A stretch of 24,774 nucleotides of DNA from an uncultured Ruminococcus sp. (GTDB lineage Bacteria; Bacillota; Clostridia; Oscillospirales; Acutalibacteraceae). The notes beneath the pieces were generated by a model, which was not told the DNA's origin, did no database searches, and saw only the letters and a list, made by a program, of their open reading frames with translations. Below, in pieces: positions 1 through 8,874 of the stretch. The stretch covers positions 1-24,774 of the forward strand of contig CACYDB010000061.1 of assembly GCA_902773035.1 (NCBI GenBank). Reading direction: 5' to 3'. The first letter of the stretch is position 1. Each line of letters starts with the position of its first letter. The translations under genes were made by a program, and so were the position numbers.

Positions 1-1519
1 ATCGGAGGAAGTACCACGATGAGCCTGCCCACTGAGGCATTGTATCGGTTTCTCTTAAAGCCTTGCCGCCGCAGCAGGGACATGTTGTGGTGATCCAGTC
101 TGTCATATTTGCGAGCGGCGACTCACCGGTATCGGTAGGCTCGTAGGAATCTACCATCGGGAGCTTGAGCGGAAGCTCGCTCTCGTCAATGGGAACATAG
201 CCGCACTTTTCACAATAAACAATCGGGATAGGCTCGCCCCAGTATCTCTGGCGTGAGAATACCCAGTCACGTAATTTATAGTTAACCTTGGCTCTGCCGA
301 TTTTGTTATCCTCGAGCCATTTTGTCATTTTAGCCTTGGCATCATCAACGGAAAGTCCGTCAAGGAAGCCTGAGTTTGTAAGAATACCCGTAGCGCAGTC
401 GGTGAAGGCTTCTTTCTGAACGTCCTCTCCGCCCTTTACGACCTCGATAATCGGAAGGTCGAACTTCTTGGCGAATTCCCAGTCACGAGTATCGTGAGCG
501 GGTACAGCCATAATAGCGCCTGTTCCGTAGGATACGAGTACATAGTCTGATACGAAAATCGGAATCTTTGTATCGTTAACGGGATTGACAGCCTCGACGC
601 CTTTGAGGCGGATACCTGTCTTATCCTTTGCGACCTCGGTACGCTCAAAGTCGGATTTCTTTGAAGCCTTGAGCTGATAATCCCTGATTTCATCAATATT
701 CTCGAGCTTGTCCGCCCACTTTTCAATGAGAGGATGCTCGGGAGAAATTACCATATATGTCGCGCCGAAGAGTGTGTCACAGCGTGTAGTATAAACAGTG
801 AGTTTATCGCCTGTTGTGGCTTTAAAATCTACCTCAGCGCCGTTAGATTTGCCGATCCAGTTCTTCTGCTGAGCCTTAACTCTGGGAGGATAATCGACTA
901 AATCAAGGTCCTTGATAAGACGGTCGGCGTATTCTGTGATTTTGAGCATCCACTGTGACTTAACCTTGTGGATAACCTCGCTTCCGCAGCGCTCGCAGAC
1001 GCCGTTAACTACTTCCTCATTAGCGAGGACGCATTTACATGAGGTACACCAGTTAACGTTCATTTCCTTCTTATAAGCGAGTCCGCGCTTGAACAGCTGA
1101 AGGAAAATCCACTGAGTCCACTTGTAGTAGTCGGGATCTGTGGTATTAATTTCTCTGCTCCAGTCAAAAGAGATACCGAGAGACTGAATCTGCTTTTTAA
1201 ATCTCTTGATGTTATCCCTTGTAACGATCTCAGGATGAATATGATTTTTGATGGCGTAGTTCTCTGTGGGAAGTCCGAAAGCGTCCCAGCCTATAGGATA
1301 GAGAACGTTGTAGCCCTGTAAGCGTCTTTTACGCGCGACTGTATCGAGCGCGGTGTAAGGACGCGGATGACCTACGTGAAGTCCCTGTCCAGACGGGTAC
1401 GGGAACTCAATAAGAGCGTAGAACTTTTCCTTTGAGGTATCCTCGCTCGCGTGGAAAACTCCCTTGTCCTCCCAGATTTTCTGCCATTTACCTTCTACTT
1501 GCTTGTGATTATATTTCAA
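1..1519 (-). CDS. leuS: Leucyl-tRNA synthetase, N-terminal part (cut by window edge)
   Basis: Class I aminoacyl-tRNA synthetase that charges tRNA-Leu with leucine in the cytoplasm. The window holds the first 506 codons plus one base; the C-terminal part, including the KMSKS loop and anticodon-binding domain, lies beyond the left edge. Seen: the HIGH-type motif HVGH at residues 48-51 after FPYPSGQGL, Zn-type Cys pairs (WCTSCKC and CERCG near 160-190), a CP1 editing domain with TTRCDTLFGATYMV around residue 250 and AVPAHDTRDWEFA near 350, then the return to the catalytic domain (CEKCGYVPI, QWAGSSWYFLR at the edge). I chose a TTG start at 1517-1519: GGGAGG lies 7 nt upstream, no ATG is available, and MKYNHKQVEGKWQ matches the family N-terminus. 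It follows rsfS by 15 nt and appears to be the distal gene of the large operon; there is no room for a T-box leader. Identity is certain; the start is very likely. Confidence 0.97.
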   Translation of the reverse strand, partial: MKYNHKQVEGKWQKIWEDKGVFHASEDTSKEKFYALIEFPYPSGQGLHVGHPRPYTALDTVARKRRLQGYNVLYPIGWDAFGLPTENYAIKNHIHPEIVTRDNIKRFKKQIQSLGISFDWSREINTTDPDYYKWTQWIFLQLFKRGLAYKKEMNVNWCTSCKCVLANEEVVNGVCERCGSEVIHKVKSQWMLKITEYADRLIKDLDLVDYPPRVKAQQKNWIGKSNGAEVDFKATTGDKLTVYTTRCDTLFGATYMVISPEHPLIEKWADKLENIDEIRDYQLKASKKSDFERTEVAKDKTGIRLKGVEAVNPVNDTKIPIFVSDYVLVSYGTGAIMAVPAHDTRDWEFAKKFDLPIIEVVKGGEDVQKEAFTDCATGILTNSGFLDGLSVDDAKAKMTKWLEDNKIGRAKVNYKLRDWVFSRQRYWGEPIPIVYCEKCGYVPIDESELPLKLPMVDSYEPTDTGESPLANMTDWITTTCPCCGGKALRETDTMPQWAGSSWYFLR

Positions 1520-1534
1520 AACAAACCCTCCCGG

Positions 1535-1888
1535 TTAATCTATAATATCCGATATGTCAATTTCTTCTCCGTCCTGCCAGAGCCTGTCGAGGTCGTAGAA
1601 TTCTCTTGCTTCCTCGTTGAAAACGTTGACGATAATATCAACGTAATCAAGAAGGATCCATGTATTTGAACGGTGTCCCTCAATGTGAGAGGGCTCTACT
1701 CCCTTTTCGGACATCTTGAACTCTACCTCGTCGGCGAGAGCCTTGACCTGTGTGCTGCTTCTACCTGTCGCGATAACCATATAATCAGCTATAACCGTTA
1801 CGTCGGCGATTTTGAGAAGCTTTATATCCTGACCGAGCTTTGAGCTCAGAATTTTTACGATTTCATAAGCCTGTTCGTTGATAGTCAT
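1535..1888 (-). CDS. rsfS: Ribosome silencing factor RsfS
   Basis: RsfS (YbeB/Iojap family, DUF143) binds ribosomal protein L14 on the 50S subunit and blocks joining to 30S, damping translation when nutrients are short. The 117-aa product has the usual length and fold signature: N-terminal EIVKILSSKLGQDI, then ADVTVIADYMVIATGRSSTQVKALADEV and the conserved GHRSNTWILLDYVDIIVNVF core. The acidic C-terminus (DGEEIDISDIID) is common in Firmicute members. ATG start at 1886-1888 is one nt after the yqeK stop (TAATATG), with the ribosome-binding GAAAGG inside the end of yqeK, so the two are probably translationally coupled. The pair yqeK-rsfS followed by leuS is a recurrent Firmicute arrangement. 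Confidence 0.96.
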   Translation of the reverse strand: MTINEQAYEIVKILSSKLGQDIKLLKIADVTVIADYMVIATGRSSTQVKALADEVEFKMSEKGVEPSHIEGHRSNTWILLDYVDIIVNVFNEEAREFYDLDRLWQDGEEIDISDIID

Positions 1889-1889
1889 A

Positions 1890-2468
1890 TTAGGAACCTT
1901 TCTTTGTAAGATTTATAGTAATTTCATTATAACAGCCGAGCGCGTTTGTATGTATCGGCAAAGCCCTGCGCGATAAATCCGCAAAGGTAAACTGCAAGCC
2001 GTAAAGCATAGCGTCCTCAATGTTCTTAAACGCCTTCTCACGCATAATCTCTACGCCGTCATAAGTTCTTTCCTCGCCGATAAAGTCGGCGGTGAATATT
2101 ATCTTTTCCAGCAAAGACATTCCCGCTCTGCCGGTAGTATGGTAACAGATCGAGTTAAGTATATCCTCGTCCCTGATGCCGAGAGTATCTCTCGCGTACA
2201 CGCTTCCGGCTATTGAATGCCACAGCTTTGAGGAGCTTTTCTCAACATCGTCAAGTATTATACCACCGTCAAGCATTATTTGCAACATTTCTTCCTTCGG
2301 GATTTCCTTACAGCAATCGTGAAGTATACCCGCGAGCTCAGCCTTTTCCTTATCTCCGCCGTAGCGCTCCGCGAGCTGCACAGCGGCTTTGGCGACGTTG
2401 ACGCTGTGGATATAGCGCCGCTCGCTCATTCTGCCTTTTATCAGGGAAAGATAATACTCTCTGTCCAT
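1890..2468 (-). CDS. yqeK: YqeK-type HD-domain hydrolase (symmetrical Ap4A hydrolase family)
   Basis: Members of the bacterial YqeK family hydrolyse diadenosine tetraphosphate to ADP using a di-iron HD site. The 192-aa protein carries a full HD set: H21 (RYIHSVNVA), H50-D51 (GILHDCCKEI), H84 (KLWHSIAGSVYARD), H110 (ICYHTTGRAGMS) and a later Asp in KIIFTADFIGEERTYDGV. The TADFIGEERTYDGVEIMR stretch is typical of YqeK rather than of generic HD phosphohydrolases. Length is normal. GGAGG sits 6-7 nt before the ATG at 2466-2468, in the 12-nt gap after yhbY; the gene runs to within 1 nt of rsfS. The activity is assigned by family, not shown here. Confidence 0.93.
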   Translation of the reverse strand: MDREYYLSLIKGRMSERRYIHSVNVAKAAVQLAERYGGDKEKAELAGILHDCCKEIPKEEMLQIMLDGGIILDDVEKSSSKLWHSIAGSVYARDTLGIRDEDILNSICYHTTGRAGMSLLEKIIFTADFIGEERTYDGVEIMREKAFKNIEDAMLYGLQFTFADLSRRALPIHTNALGCYNEITINLTKKGS

Positions 2469-2480
2469 AATATCCTCCGA

Positions 2481-2783
2481 TTATTTCTTAGCCTTAGGTA
2501 GTTTTATAACGGGTTCGTCGGGATTGGGACGATAAAGCACAAATTTTGAACCGATAACCTGTACGCCGTCGCAACCGATAGCGTCGCAGATCAGGTCAGC
2601 CGCCTCGCGCGGTGTGAGAGGACAGTTCTCGAGGCATTTGCCCTTGATAAGCTCTCTGGCTGTGAGAGCGTCGTCAGCCTGCTTGATGATCTGCTCTGTC
2701 ATACCGCCCTTGCCGACGTAAAGGATCGTATCTATTGTATTCGCCATTTTTCTGAGAAAGGCGCGCTGTTTACTGGTTAACAT
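2481..2783 (-). CDS. yhbY: YhbY-family RNA-binding protein (CRM domain)
   Basis: Small single-CRM-domain protein linked to late assembly of the 50S ribosomal subunit. The 100-aa product shows the family N-terminus (LTSKQRAFLRKMAN), the conserved GKGG loop at residues 24-27 (LYVGKGGMTEQI), ALTARELIKGKCLENC and the end IGSKFVLYRPN. It overlaps the 3' end of rdgB by 14 nt (2770-2783), implying coupling to that gene, and lies between rdgB and yqeK in the ribosome-related distal operon. Length and sequence are ordinary. Confidence 0.94.
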   Translation of the reverse strand: MLTSKQRAFLRKMANTIDTILYVGKGGMTEQIIKQADDALTARELIKGKCLENCPLTPREAADLICDAIGCDGVQVIGSKFVLYRPNPDEPVIKLPKAKK

Positions 2784-3372
2784 TATTACCCTCCAGATAT
2801 TTTATAAGCTCCTCACGCATCATACGCAGAGCGTTGCCCCTGTGACTTACCTTATCCTTCTCCTCAGCTGTGAAGTTGCCGAAGCTTTTGCCTTCAAAGA
2901 GGAAAATCGGATCATAACCGAATCCGCCGTCGCCGTCAGGCTCACGGGCGATTTCGCCGAAGCATTTACCCTCAACCTGAAGCTTGTCGCCGTTCGGGAA
3001 AACACAGGTGATCGCCGCTGTATAGTGAGCTCCGCGATCATCGGTATCCTTAAGCTTTTCGAGAATCAGATTATTCTTATCCTCATCTGTAGCGTCCTCA
3101 CCGGCAAATCTCGCCGAGTATATTCCCGGGGCGCCGTCGAGATAGTCAACGCAAATTCCAGAGTCGTCGGCAATCGCGGGCAAGCCTGTCTTTTTACAAG
3201 CCGCCTGAGCTTTTATAAAAGAGTTTTCAAGGAAGGTCTCCCCTGTTTCCTCAACATCACCGAGGCTGATATTCGCCTGCTTTGGAGATACGGCGTCAAT
3301 GCCGAGCGGTTTAAGGATCCTTTCAAGCTCAACGAGCTTATCGGGATTATTGGTAGCTATAATAAACTTCAT
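2770..3372 (-). CDS. rdgB: XTP/dITP diphosphatase (non-canonical purine NTP pyrophosphatase)
   Basis: House-cleaning enzyme of the HAM1/RdgB family that converts dITP, XTP and ITP to monophosphates and pyrophosphate, keeping deaminated purines out of nucleic acids. The 200-aa sequence has all family marks: start MKFIIATNNPDKLVELE, catalytic ADDSG at 68-72, YSARFAG at 85-91, FGYDP at 151-155 and SHRG at 176-179. Its ATG shares one base with the ftsY stop (TAATG at 3374-3370) and its 3' end overlaps yhbY by 14 nt, so translation of ftsY-rdgB-yhbY is probably coupled. Confidence 0.97.
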   Translation of the reverse strand: MKFIIATNNPDKLVELERILKPLGIDAVSPKQANISLGDVEETGETFLENSFIKAQAACKKTGLPAIADDSGICVDYLDGAPGIYSARFAGEDATDEDKNNLILEKLKDTDDRGAHYTAAITCVFPNGDKLQVEGKCFGEIAREPDGDGGFGYDPIFLFEGKSFGNFTAEEKDKVSHRGNALRMMREELIKYLEGNNVNQ

Positions 3373-4292
3373 TATTTATCCTCGCTGAAATCAAAGAGTG
3401 CCTTTGAGAAAGCCTCGGGATCAAACGGCTGTAAATCGTCGAGCTTCTCGCCTACGCCGATGAACTTAACGGGAACATCAAGAGTGTTCTTTATGGCGAG
3501 AACGATTCCTCCCTTAGCCGTACCGTCAAGCTTTGTAAGAACGATACCTGTAATGCCTGTCGCTTCCTTGAAGTGCTCAACCTGAGAAACAGCGTTCTGA
3601 CCTGTTGTGGCGTCGAGTACAAGGAGAACCTCTTTATCGGCGTCAGGAAGCTCACGGTCAATGATTCTGTTGATTTTGGCGAGCTCGTCCATAAGGTGTT
3701 TTTTATTGTGAAGTCTGCCCGCCGTGTCGGCGATGATAATGTCAGCGCCTCTTGATTTAGCGGCGGAGATGGAGTCGAATACGACAGCCGCGGGATCGCT
3801 GCCCTCGTTTTGCTTAATTATATCGCACTGACTTCTTTCAGCCCAGATTTCAAGCTGTTCGATAGCCGCGGCTCTGAATGTATCAGCGGCGGCGAGGAGA
3901 ACCTTTTTGCCCTCACTTCTGAAACGATTAGCCATTTTGCCGATCGTAGTCGTCTTGCCGACGCCGTTAACGCCGATAACAAGGATAACTGACGGCTTTG
4001 TATTGAGATTGAGCTCCTGACCGCCCTTGAGCATTTCGCAGACGACTTCTTCAAGAAGCCTGCGGATCTCGGCGGGATCGGTAATGCCTTTCTCTCTGAC
4101 CTTAAGTCTTACGCGGTTACAGATCGTCTGCGATGTTTCTACGCCGACATCACCCATTACCAAGAGTTCCTCGAGCTCTTCAAAAAGATCCTCGTCGATC
4201 CTGGTAAATGTATTGAGCATTGAGTCGATCTGACCGATAACGCTGTCACGAGTTTTTTTAAGTCCTTCTTTTATCTTACTGAAAAGTCCCAT
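3372..4292 (-). CDS. ftsY: Signal recognition particle receptor FtsY
   Basis: SRP-receptor GTPase that docks ribosome-nascent chain-SRP complexes at the membrane for SecYEG delivery. The 306-aa protein is a compact NG-domain form: the N domain is roughly residues 1-95, starting with the amphipathic MGLFSKIKEGLKKTRDSV that in short FtsY proteins serves for membrane contact, and the G domain follows. Seen: P-loop GVNGVGKT (107-114), DTFRAAA (137-143), DTAGR (189-193), TKLDGTAKGG (253-262). The long acidic A domain of E. coli FtsY is absent, as usual for Firmicutes. ATG at 4290-4292 has AAAGG about 11 nt upstream in the 21-nt gap after smc. The smc-ftsY pairing is a conserved Gram-positive arrangement. 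Confidence 0.97.
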   Translation of the reverse strand: MGLFSKIKEGLKKTRDSVIGQIDSMLNTFTRIDEDLFEELEELLVMGDVGVETSQTICNRVRLKVREKGITDPAEIRRLLEEVVCEMLKGGQELNLNTKPSVILVIGVNGVGKTTTIGKMANRFRSEGKKVLLAAADTFRAAAIEQLEIWAERSQCDIIKQNEGSDPAAVVFDSISAAKSRGADIIIADTAGRLHNKKHLMDELAKINRIIDRELPDADKEVLLVLDATTGQNAVSQVEHFKEATGITGIVLTKLDGTAKGGIVLAIKNTLDVPVKFIGVGEKLDDLQPFDPEAFSKALFDFSEDK

Positions 4293-4313
4293 AAATAATC
4301 AGCCTTTCTGTAT

Positions 4314-7300
4314 TTATATTCCCAGTTTCTCGGAAACCTCGCTCGCGCGAAGCTCGAGAAGCTTTGAACAGCCCTCGTCCTGCATTGTAACGCCGTAGAG
4401 AACGTCAGCTTCTTCCATAGTTCCGCGGCGGTGAGTGATGAGGATAAACTGAGTTTTGTCGGTTAGGTTACGCACATACTGAGCGAATCTGTCAACGTTG
4501 ACCTCGTCAAGCGCCGCTTCGATCTCGTCCATTACGCAGAACGGAGCTGGTCTTACCTTCATGATTGCGAAGTATAGGGCTATGGCGACGAGCGCCTTTT
4601 CTCCGCCTGAGAGAGCGTCGAGATGTACGACGATCTTTCCGGGAGGATGAACTACAATATCAATTCCGCTTGTGAGGATATCCTCGGTGTCGGTAAGCGA
4701 AAGTGAAGCCGTACCTCCTCCGAAAAGCTCCTTGAACGTAAAGGTGAAGTTGCGGTTGATTTCCTCGAAGCTGCGGATAAATTCCTCCTGCATCTGCTTG
4801 GTGAGATCGTTGATAAGTCGTTCAATCTCTTTCTTTGACTTTTCAACATCCTCAACCTGTGCGCTGATGAACTCGTACTTCTCGGAAACTTCCTTGTATT
4901 CCTCAATCGCGCCGACGTTAACGTTGCCGAGAGCGCGGATTTTGTTTTTAAGCTCGTTGAGTCTTGATCTTGCCTTTGTGATATTTTCAATCTCAACGGC
5001 GGTTTCCTCGGCTTCTTTCTTGGTAAGCTGATACTCTTCCCAGAGCTTAGAGATGATATTGTCGTACTCTTTCTGCAGATTAATTCTGCGTTCCTCGAGT
5101 CTCGCGAGCTCTCTGCCCGCGATTTCACGCTCATCATTCTTTTCTCTTTCAAGCTGTCGAAGCTCAGCGGAGCGTTTTTCGAGCTCATTTTTCTTGTTGT
5201 TGATATTATCAATCTCTTTATTAAGAGATTTGATTTTTTCGTTTATACCGTCAATATCCCTTTTGAGAACAGAGATACGATTTTCGGTAGCTGATATAAG
5301 CTCGTTGTATCCGTCGATTTCCTTGAAGATAGCGGCTTTTCTGTTGTCACGGTTTTCCTCCGTTGACAGCGCGTAGGAAATCTCGGAATTGAGCGTGTCA
5401 ATATCCTTTTTAGCGGTTACAATTTCAAGGCGGATATTCTGGAGCTGTTCGGACATAGCCTCTCTCTGCTTGGTGAGCTTGGAGCGGCTTCCTGTGATTT
5501 CCTCAATCTGAGCTTCATACTCGGAGATTGACCAGTTGATGTCGTCGAGCTGTTCCTTAGCCTTTCTCTCGTCGATTTTGTACTGCGCTATACGCTCCTT
5601 ACAGGTTTTGACCTCTTCCTCAGCGTCATCAATTGCCTTTTTCTGATTGTTGAGATCATTTTCGCACGCCTTTGACTCGGTGAGGACTCTGATCTGCTCC
5701 TGCTGAGCGTTTGATAAATCTGCTCTCGCTCCGAGAAGCTCTCCCTCGATAGAGGAAAATTCAGCAACCGCCTTTTCGAGCAGCTTATTGGCTTCCTCGG
5801 TTTTGGCTCTGAGTTTTTCGACATTCTTCTTATTTTTAGCGATTTCCGCGGTTCTTGACAACAAGCCTGTCTTTTTGCCGAGAGATCCGCCTGTAAGTGA
5901 ACCGCCTGCGTTTACGACCTGACCGTCAAGCGTAACTACCTTGAAGCGATAAGAATATTTTTTTGCGATAGCGGCAGCGGAGTTCAGATCCTCCGCGATT
6001 ACGATTCTGCCGAGCAGGGATTTTAAGATGTTATTGTACTCGCTCTTACAGTCGCACAAATCGGAAGCTATCCCGATAAAGCCGTAACAGTCGTCAAGGT
6101 CGTTTTCCCTGAGCTCCTTGGGCTTGATAGTATTCATCGGCAGGAAGGTAGCTCGTCCGCCGTCATGCTTTTTAAGATAGCTTATGGCGTTCTTCGCGTC
6201 CTGCTCGGTGGATGTTACGATGTTCTGCATAGCCGCGCCGAGAGCGATTTCCACAGCTACGGCATATTCGGAGGGCACCTCGATAATTCTTGAAATCGGG
6301 CCGTGAATACCGCCGAGCTTACCGTCGTTTGAATACTTCATTACGTTTTTAACGGCGTGTGTGAAGCCCTCGAGGTTACGCTCGAGGTTTTCGAGAAATC
6401 TGACCTTTCGTTCAGCCTCCTGAGTATCGAGCAAAAGTGAATCGGCTTTAGCTTTAAGATCGTCCTGCTTTTTACGGCGGGAGTCGAGCTTGAGCTCTAA
6501 GCCCTTGATTGAGTTCTGAATAGACTCAACCTCTGAATTGAGCTTGTCGATCTGTTTTTTGTAGCTTTCCGAAATTTCAAGAGTAGTTTTGTATTGATCC
6601 TGCCTTTCGGAATTTGTGCTTAATATGGCTTCGATTCGTGACTGAAGCTCGCTTGACGAGGTGACGCTTGTCATCTGAGTGACGCGGGCGTCAGCGGACT
6701 GAGCGGTAAGAGTCGCAAGCTTGGAGCTCAGCTCCTGAATCTTGTCGCTGCTGCGGCTTGAATCGGTGTTTATAGTATTGAGCTTGTCCGAGGTTTCATC
6801 ATAAAGCTCCTGCTTTTCGTTGATTATAACCTCAAGCTCCGAGATTTTCTTTTTCTTTTCCTCAATACTGCTCAGAGCGTCCTCAGCGTCGATATCAACC
6901 TTTTTGATTTCCTCGCCGAGTCTTGTGATGTTCTCCTTATTATGCAGTATATCATTTTCCGCGACTGATACAGAGGATTTTTTCGAGCTTATTTCAGCCG
7001 TAAGGTTATTGATATCAGAGCGGATTTCCTCGATTTTAGCGGAATATTCTGCGTTCTTGACGTATATTTCCTCTGTTTCGGTCTGAATGTTATCGAGTGT
7101 TTCGGCAGCCTGAGTGTGCTGCAGACGAGAAATCTCGATCTTATCCTCTTCCTCTTTGAGAACCTTATTGCTGTTGCTCAGGGTGTTTACCCAAAGCGCG
7201 ATTTCTATTTCCTTCTTCTCGCCCGAGTATTCAAGGAACTTCTGAGCTTTCTCGGATTGCTTTTTGAGAGGACCTACCCTCTCCTCAAGATCAGTGACGA

Positions 7301-7880
7301 TATCACGCAATCTGAGAAGGTTGTCCTCAGTATTTTTAAGCTTGCGTTCGGATTCAATCTTTTTATAACGATAGCGCGAGATTCCGGCGGCTTCCTCAAA
7401 AATTTCACGTCTGTCCTCGCTTTTTGAAGAAACGATGCTGTCGATCTTGCCCTGACCTATCATTGAGTAACCGTCGCGTCCGAGTCCCGTATCCATAAAC
7501 AGCTCGTTGATGTCCTTAAGACGAACCTGAGCGCCGTTTATGAGGTACTCGCTGTCGCCGCTCCTATAATAGCGGCGTGTAACCGCGACGTTATCGCCGT
7601 CATACTGGAGAAAACGATCCTTGTTGTCAATGTTGAGCGTAACCTCGGCGTAACCTAAAGCCTTTCTGTCATCGGTACCGTTGAAAACCACGTCCTCCAT
7701 CTTAGAACAGCGCAGACTTTTAGGCGACTGCTCGCCGAGTACCCAGCGTATAGCGTCGCTTATATTACTCTTACCCGAGCCGTTGGGACCTACAACAGAG
7801 GTCATACCGTGGTCAAAGGTAAGCTTAGTTTTATCGGGAAATGTTTTAAAGCCTTGAATTTCAAGGGATTTTAATTGCAT
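4314..7880 (-). CDS. smc: Chromosome segregation ATPase SMC
   Basis: Structural maintenance of chromosomes protein: an ABC-type ATPase dimer that works with ScpA/ScpB to condense and segregate the chromosome. The 1188-aa product shows the Walker A loop GPNGSGKSN near residue 32, GQGKIDSIV after it, a long first coiled coil, a hinge at about 515-665 (GGIHGPISRIIEV to GGSLTGGSLGKK), a second coiled coil, signature LSGGEKALVAIAL near 1090 and Walker B FCVMDEIEAALD. I take the ATG at 7878-7880 (MQLKSLEIQGFKTF) because AGGTGATG lies just before it; a longer frame opening at 7913 would include 11 unconserved residues and run over that site. It starts 4 nt after the radical SAM stop, and the SD overlaps that TGA, so translation is likely coupled. 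Confidence 0.97.
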   Translation of the reverse strand: MQLKSLEIQGFKTFPDKTKLTFDHGMTSVVGPNGSGKSNISDAIRWVLGEQSPKSLRCSKMEDVVFNGTDDRKALGYAEVTLNIDNKDRFLQYDGDNVAVTRRYYRSGDSEYLINGAQVRLKDINELFMDTGLGRDGYSMIGQGKIDSIVSSKSEDRREIFEEAAGISRYRYKKIESERKLKNTEDNLLRLRDIVTDLEERVGPLKKQSEKAQKFLEYSGEKKEIEIALWVNTLSNSNKVLKEEEDKIEISRLQHTQAAETLDNIQTETEEIYVKNAEYSAKIEEIRSDINNLTAEISSKKSSVSVAENDILHNKENITRLGEEIKKVDIDAEDALSSIEEKKKKISELEVIINEKQELYDETSDKLNTINTDSSRSSDKIQELSSKLATLTAQSADARVTQMTSVTSSSELQSRIEAILSTNSERQDQYKTTLEISESYKKQIDKLNSEVESIQNSIKGLELKLDSRRKKQDDLKAKADSLLLDTQEAERKVRFLENLERNLEGFTHAVKNVMKYSNDGKLGGIHGPISRIIEVPSEYAVAVEIALGAAMQNIVTSTEQDAKNAISYLKKHDGGRATFLPMNTIKPKELRENDLDDCYGFIGIASDLCDCKSEYNNILKSLLGRIVIAEDLNSAAAIAKKYSYRFKVVTLDGQVVNAGGSLTGGSLGKKTGLLSRTAEIAKNKKNVEKLRAKTEEANKLLEKAVAEFSSIEGELLGARADLSNAQQEQIRVLTESKACENDLNNQKKAIDDAEEEVKTCKERIAQYKIDERKAKEQLDDINWSISEYEAQIEEITGSRSKLTKQREAMSEQLQNIRLEIVTAKKDIDTLNSEISYALSTEENRDNRKAAIFKEIDGYNELISATENRISVLKRDIDGINEKIKSLNKEIDNINNKKNELEKRSAELRQLEREKNDEREIAGRELARLEERRINLQKEYDNIISKLWEEYQLTKKEAEETAVEIENITKARSRLNELKNKIRALGNVNVGAIEEYKEVSEKYEFISAQVEDVEKSKKEIERLINDLTKQMQEEFIRSFEEINRNFTFTFKELFGGGTASLSLTDTEDILTSGIDIVVHPPGKIVVHLDALSGGEKALVAIALYFAIMKVRPAPFCVMDEIEAALDEVNVDRFAQYVRNLTDKTQFILITHRRGTMEEADVLYGVTMQDEGCSKLLELRASEVSEKLGI

Positions 7881-7884
7881 TTCA

Positions 7885-8874
7885 TCACCTTTGTTCTTCC
7901 ACCCTGACTTCATATTTCAAAAGCGAAGGATCTTTATCTACAGATACTGAATATCCGAGCGAGTCGAGCTCAATGATATTACTTCGTTTCTGACCGACAA
8001 GCTTTGAAACGGAAGCGGGATTTACATATATTTTAATATTTTTATAATCGGTTAATTGATTCTTTACGTTATCGAAAAGGATTTTGCTTTCGCACAGCTC
8101 CTTGAAAGCAGGATGATAATTGTCAAAAAGACTGTTTTTGACAAGACTATCGCTGTAGTGAAGCCCTACTCTTATAACGTCGATATTATTATCATAAAAC
8201 AGCTTTAGAATATCGGCACATAATTCTACCGATTCTTCAAGCGTGTAGGGATTGTATTCGCCGCTTTTGAAAAGCCCGGCTAATTCGGTGTCTTTAATTA
8301 CAACCGTAGGATAAACTCGAACGCAGTCGGGGTTAAGTTTTACAAACTCCTTTGCAGTGAGCATATCAAGCTCGGGCGTAGCTTTGTAAAGCCCTGTCAT
8401 CATCTGTAAGCCCGCGTTAAATCCGTAACTTTTAATAAGCTTAAATGCTTCTCTGACCTGATGAGCGGTATGATCGCGACTGTTAGCCGCTAAAACCTCG
8501 TCGCGCATAGACTGAGCTCCAAGCTCAATGGTTGTTACATTATATTTCTTTAAGAGAATTAATATATCATCATCAATATAATCGGGACGGGTTGAAATTC
8601 TGATTCCCTTAAAGCTGTTGATATAAGGCTTTGCCGCTTCAAGCAGAGAGAGCATATATTCCCTGTCAATCGCGGTAAAGCTTCCTCCGAAAAAGGCGAT
8701 CTCGGCGTTACGGGTATTCTCTCCCATATCGGATATGGCTTTTTCGAGGGTAACTTTTACGTCTTCCGCGGTAGGCTGCGAGCATTCTCCCGTGATCTCC
8801 CTCTGATTACAGAAGGAGCACTGATGAGGACAGCCGTTGTGCGGTATAAAAAGAGCGATATTGCCGTGTTTAAT
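7885..8874 (-). CDS. Elp3-like radical SAM protein with apparent ATT start
   Basis: Radical S-adenosylmethionine protein resembling the catalytic half of Elp3 (COG1243-type), without the GNAT acetyltransferase domain; the substrate is unknown. The 329-aa frame has the 4Fe-4S motif CPHQCSFC (C15, C19, C22) in FIPHNGCPHQCSFCNQ, a glycine-rich FFGGSFTAID strand, ISTRPDYID, ELGAQSMRDEVL and HTAHQVREAF, then a C-terminal radical-SAM-associated domain (VRVGLHYSD and after). The first ATG (8725-8727) falls after the cysteine motif. Upstream, between the in-frame TGA (8881-8883) and the motif, there is no ATG, GTG, TTG or CTG. ATT at 8872-8874 overlaps the rnc stop (ATTAA), gives the expected KHGNIALFIPH N-terminus, and has GGAG 10 nt upstream. 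ATC or ATA starts slightly downstream remain possible. It lies between rnc and smc. Confidence 0.88.
   Translation of the reverse strand: MKHGNIALFIPHNGCPHQCSFCNQREITGECSQPTAEDVKVTLEKAISDMGENTRNAEIAFFGGSFTAIDREYMLSLLEAAKPYINSFKGIRISTRPDYIDDDILILLKKYNVTTIELGAQSMRDEVLAANSRDHTAHQVREAFKLIKSYGFNAGLQMMTGLYKATPELDMLTAKEFVKLNPDCVRVYPTVVIKDTELAGLFKSGEYNPYTLEESVELCADILKLFYDNNIDVIRVGLHYSDSLVKNSLFDNYHPAFKELCESKILFDNVKNQLTDYKNIKIYVNPASVSKLVGQKRSNIIELDSLGYSVSVDKDPSLLKYEVRVEEQR

Noticed and set aside
2842..3585. Plus-strand frame of 247 codons opposite rdgB and ftsY
   Set aside because: Runs across the junction of two well-conserved minus-strand genes and shows no recognisable motif or start signal.
7881..7913. 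Longer start of smc at 7913
   Set aside because: Adds 11 unconserved residues lying within the radical SAM gene and covers the AGGTGATG site that serves the ATG at 7880.
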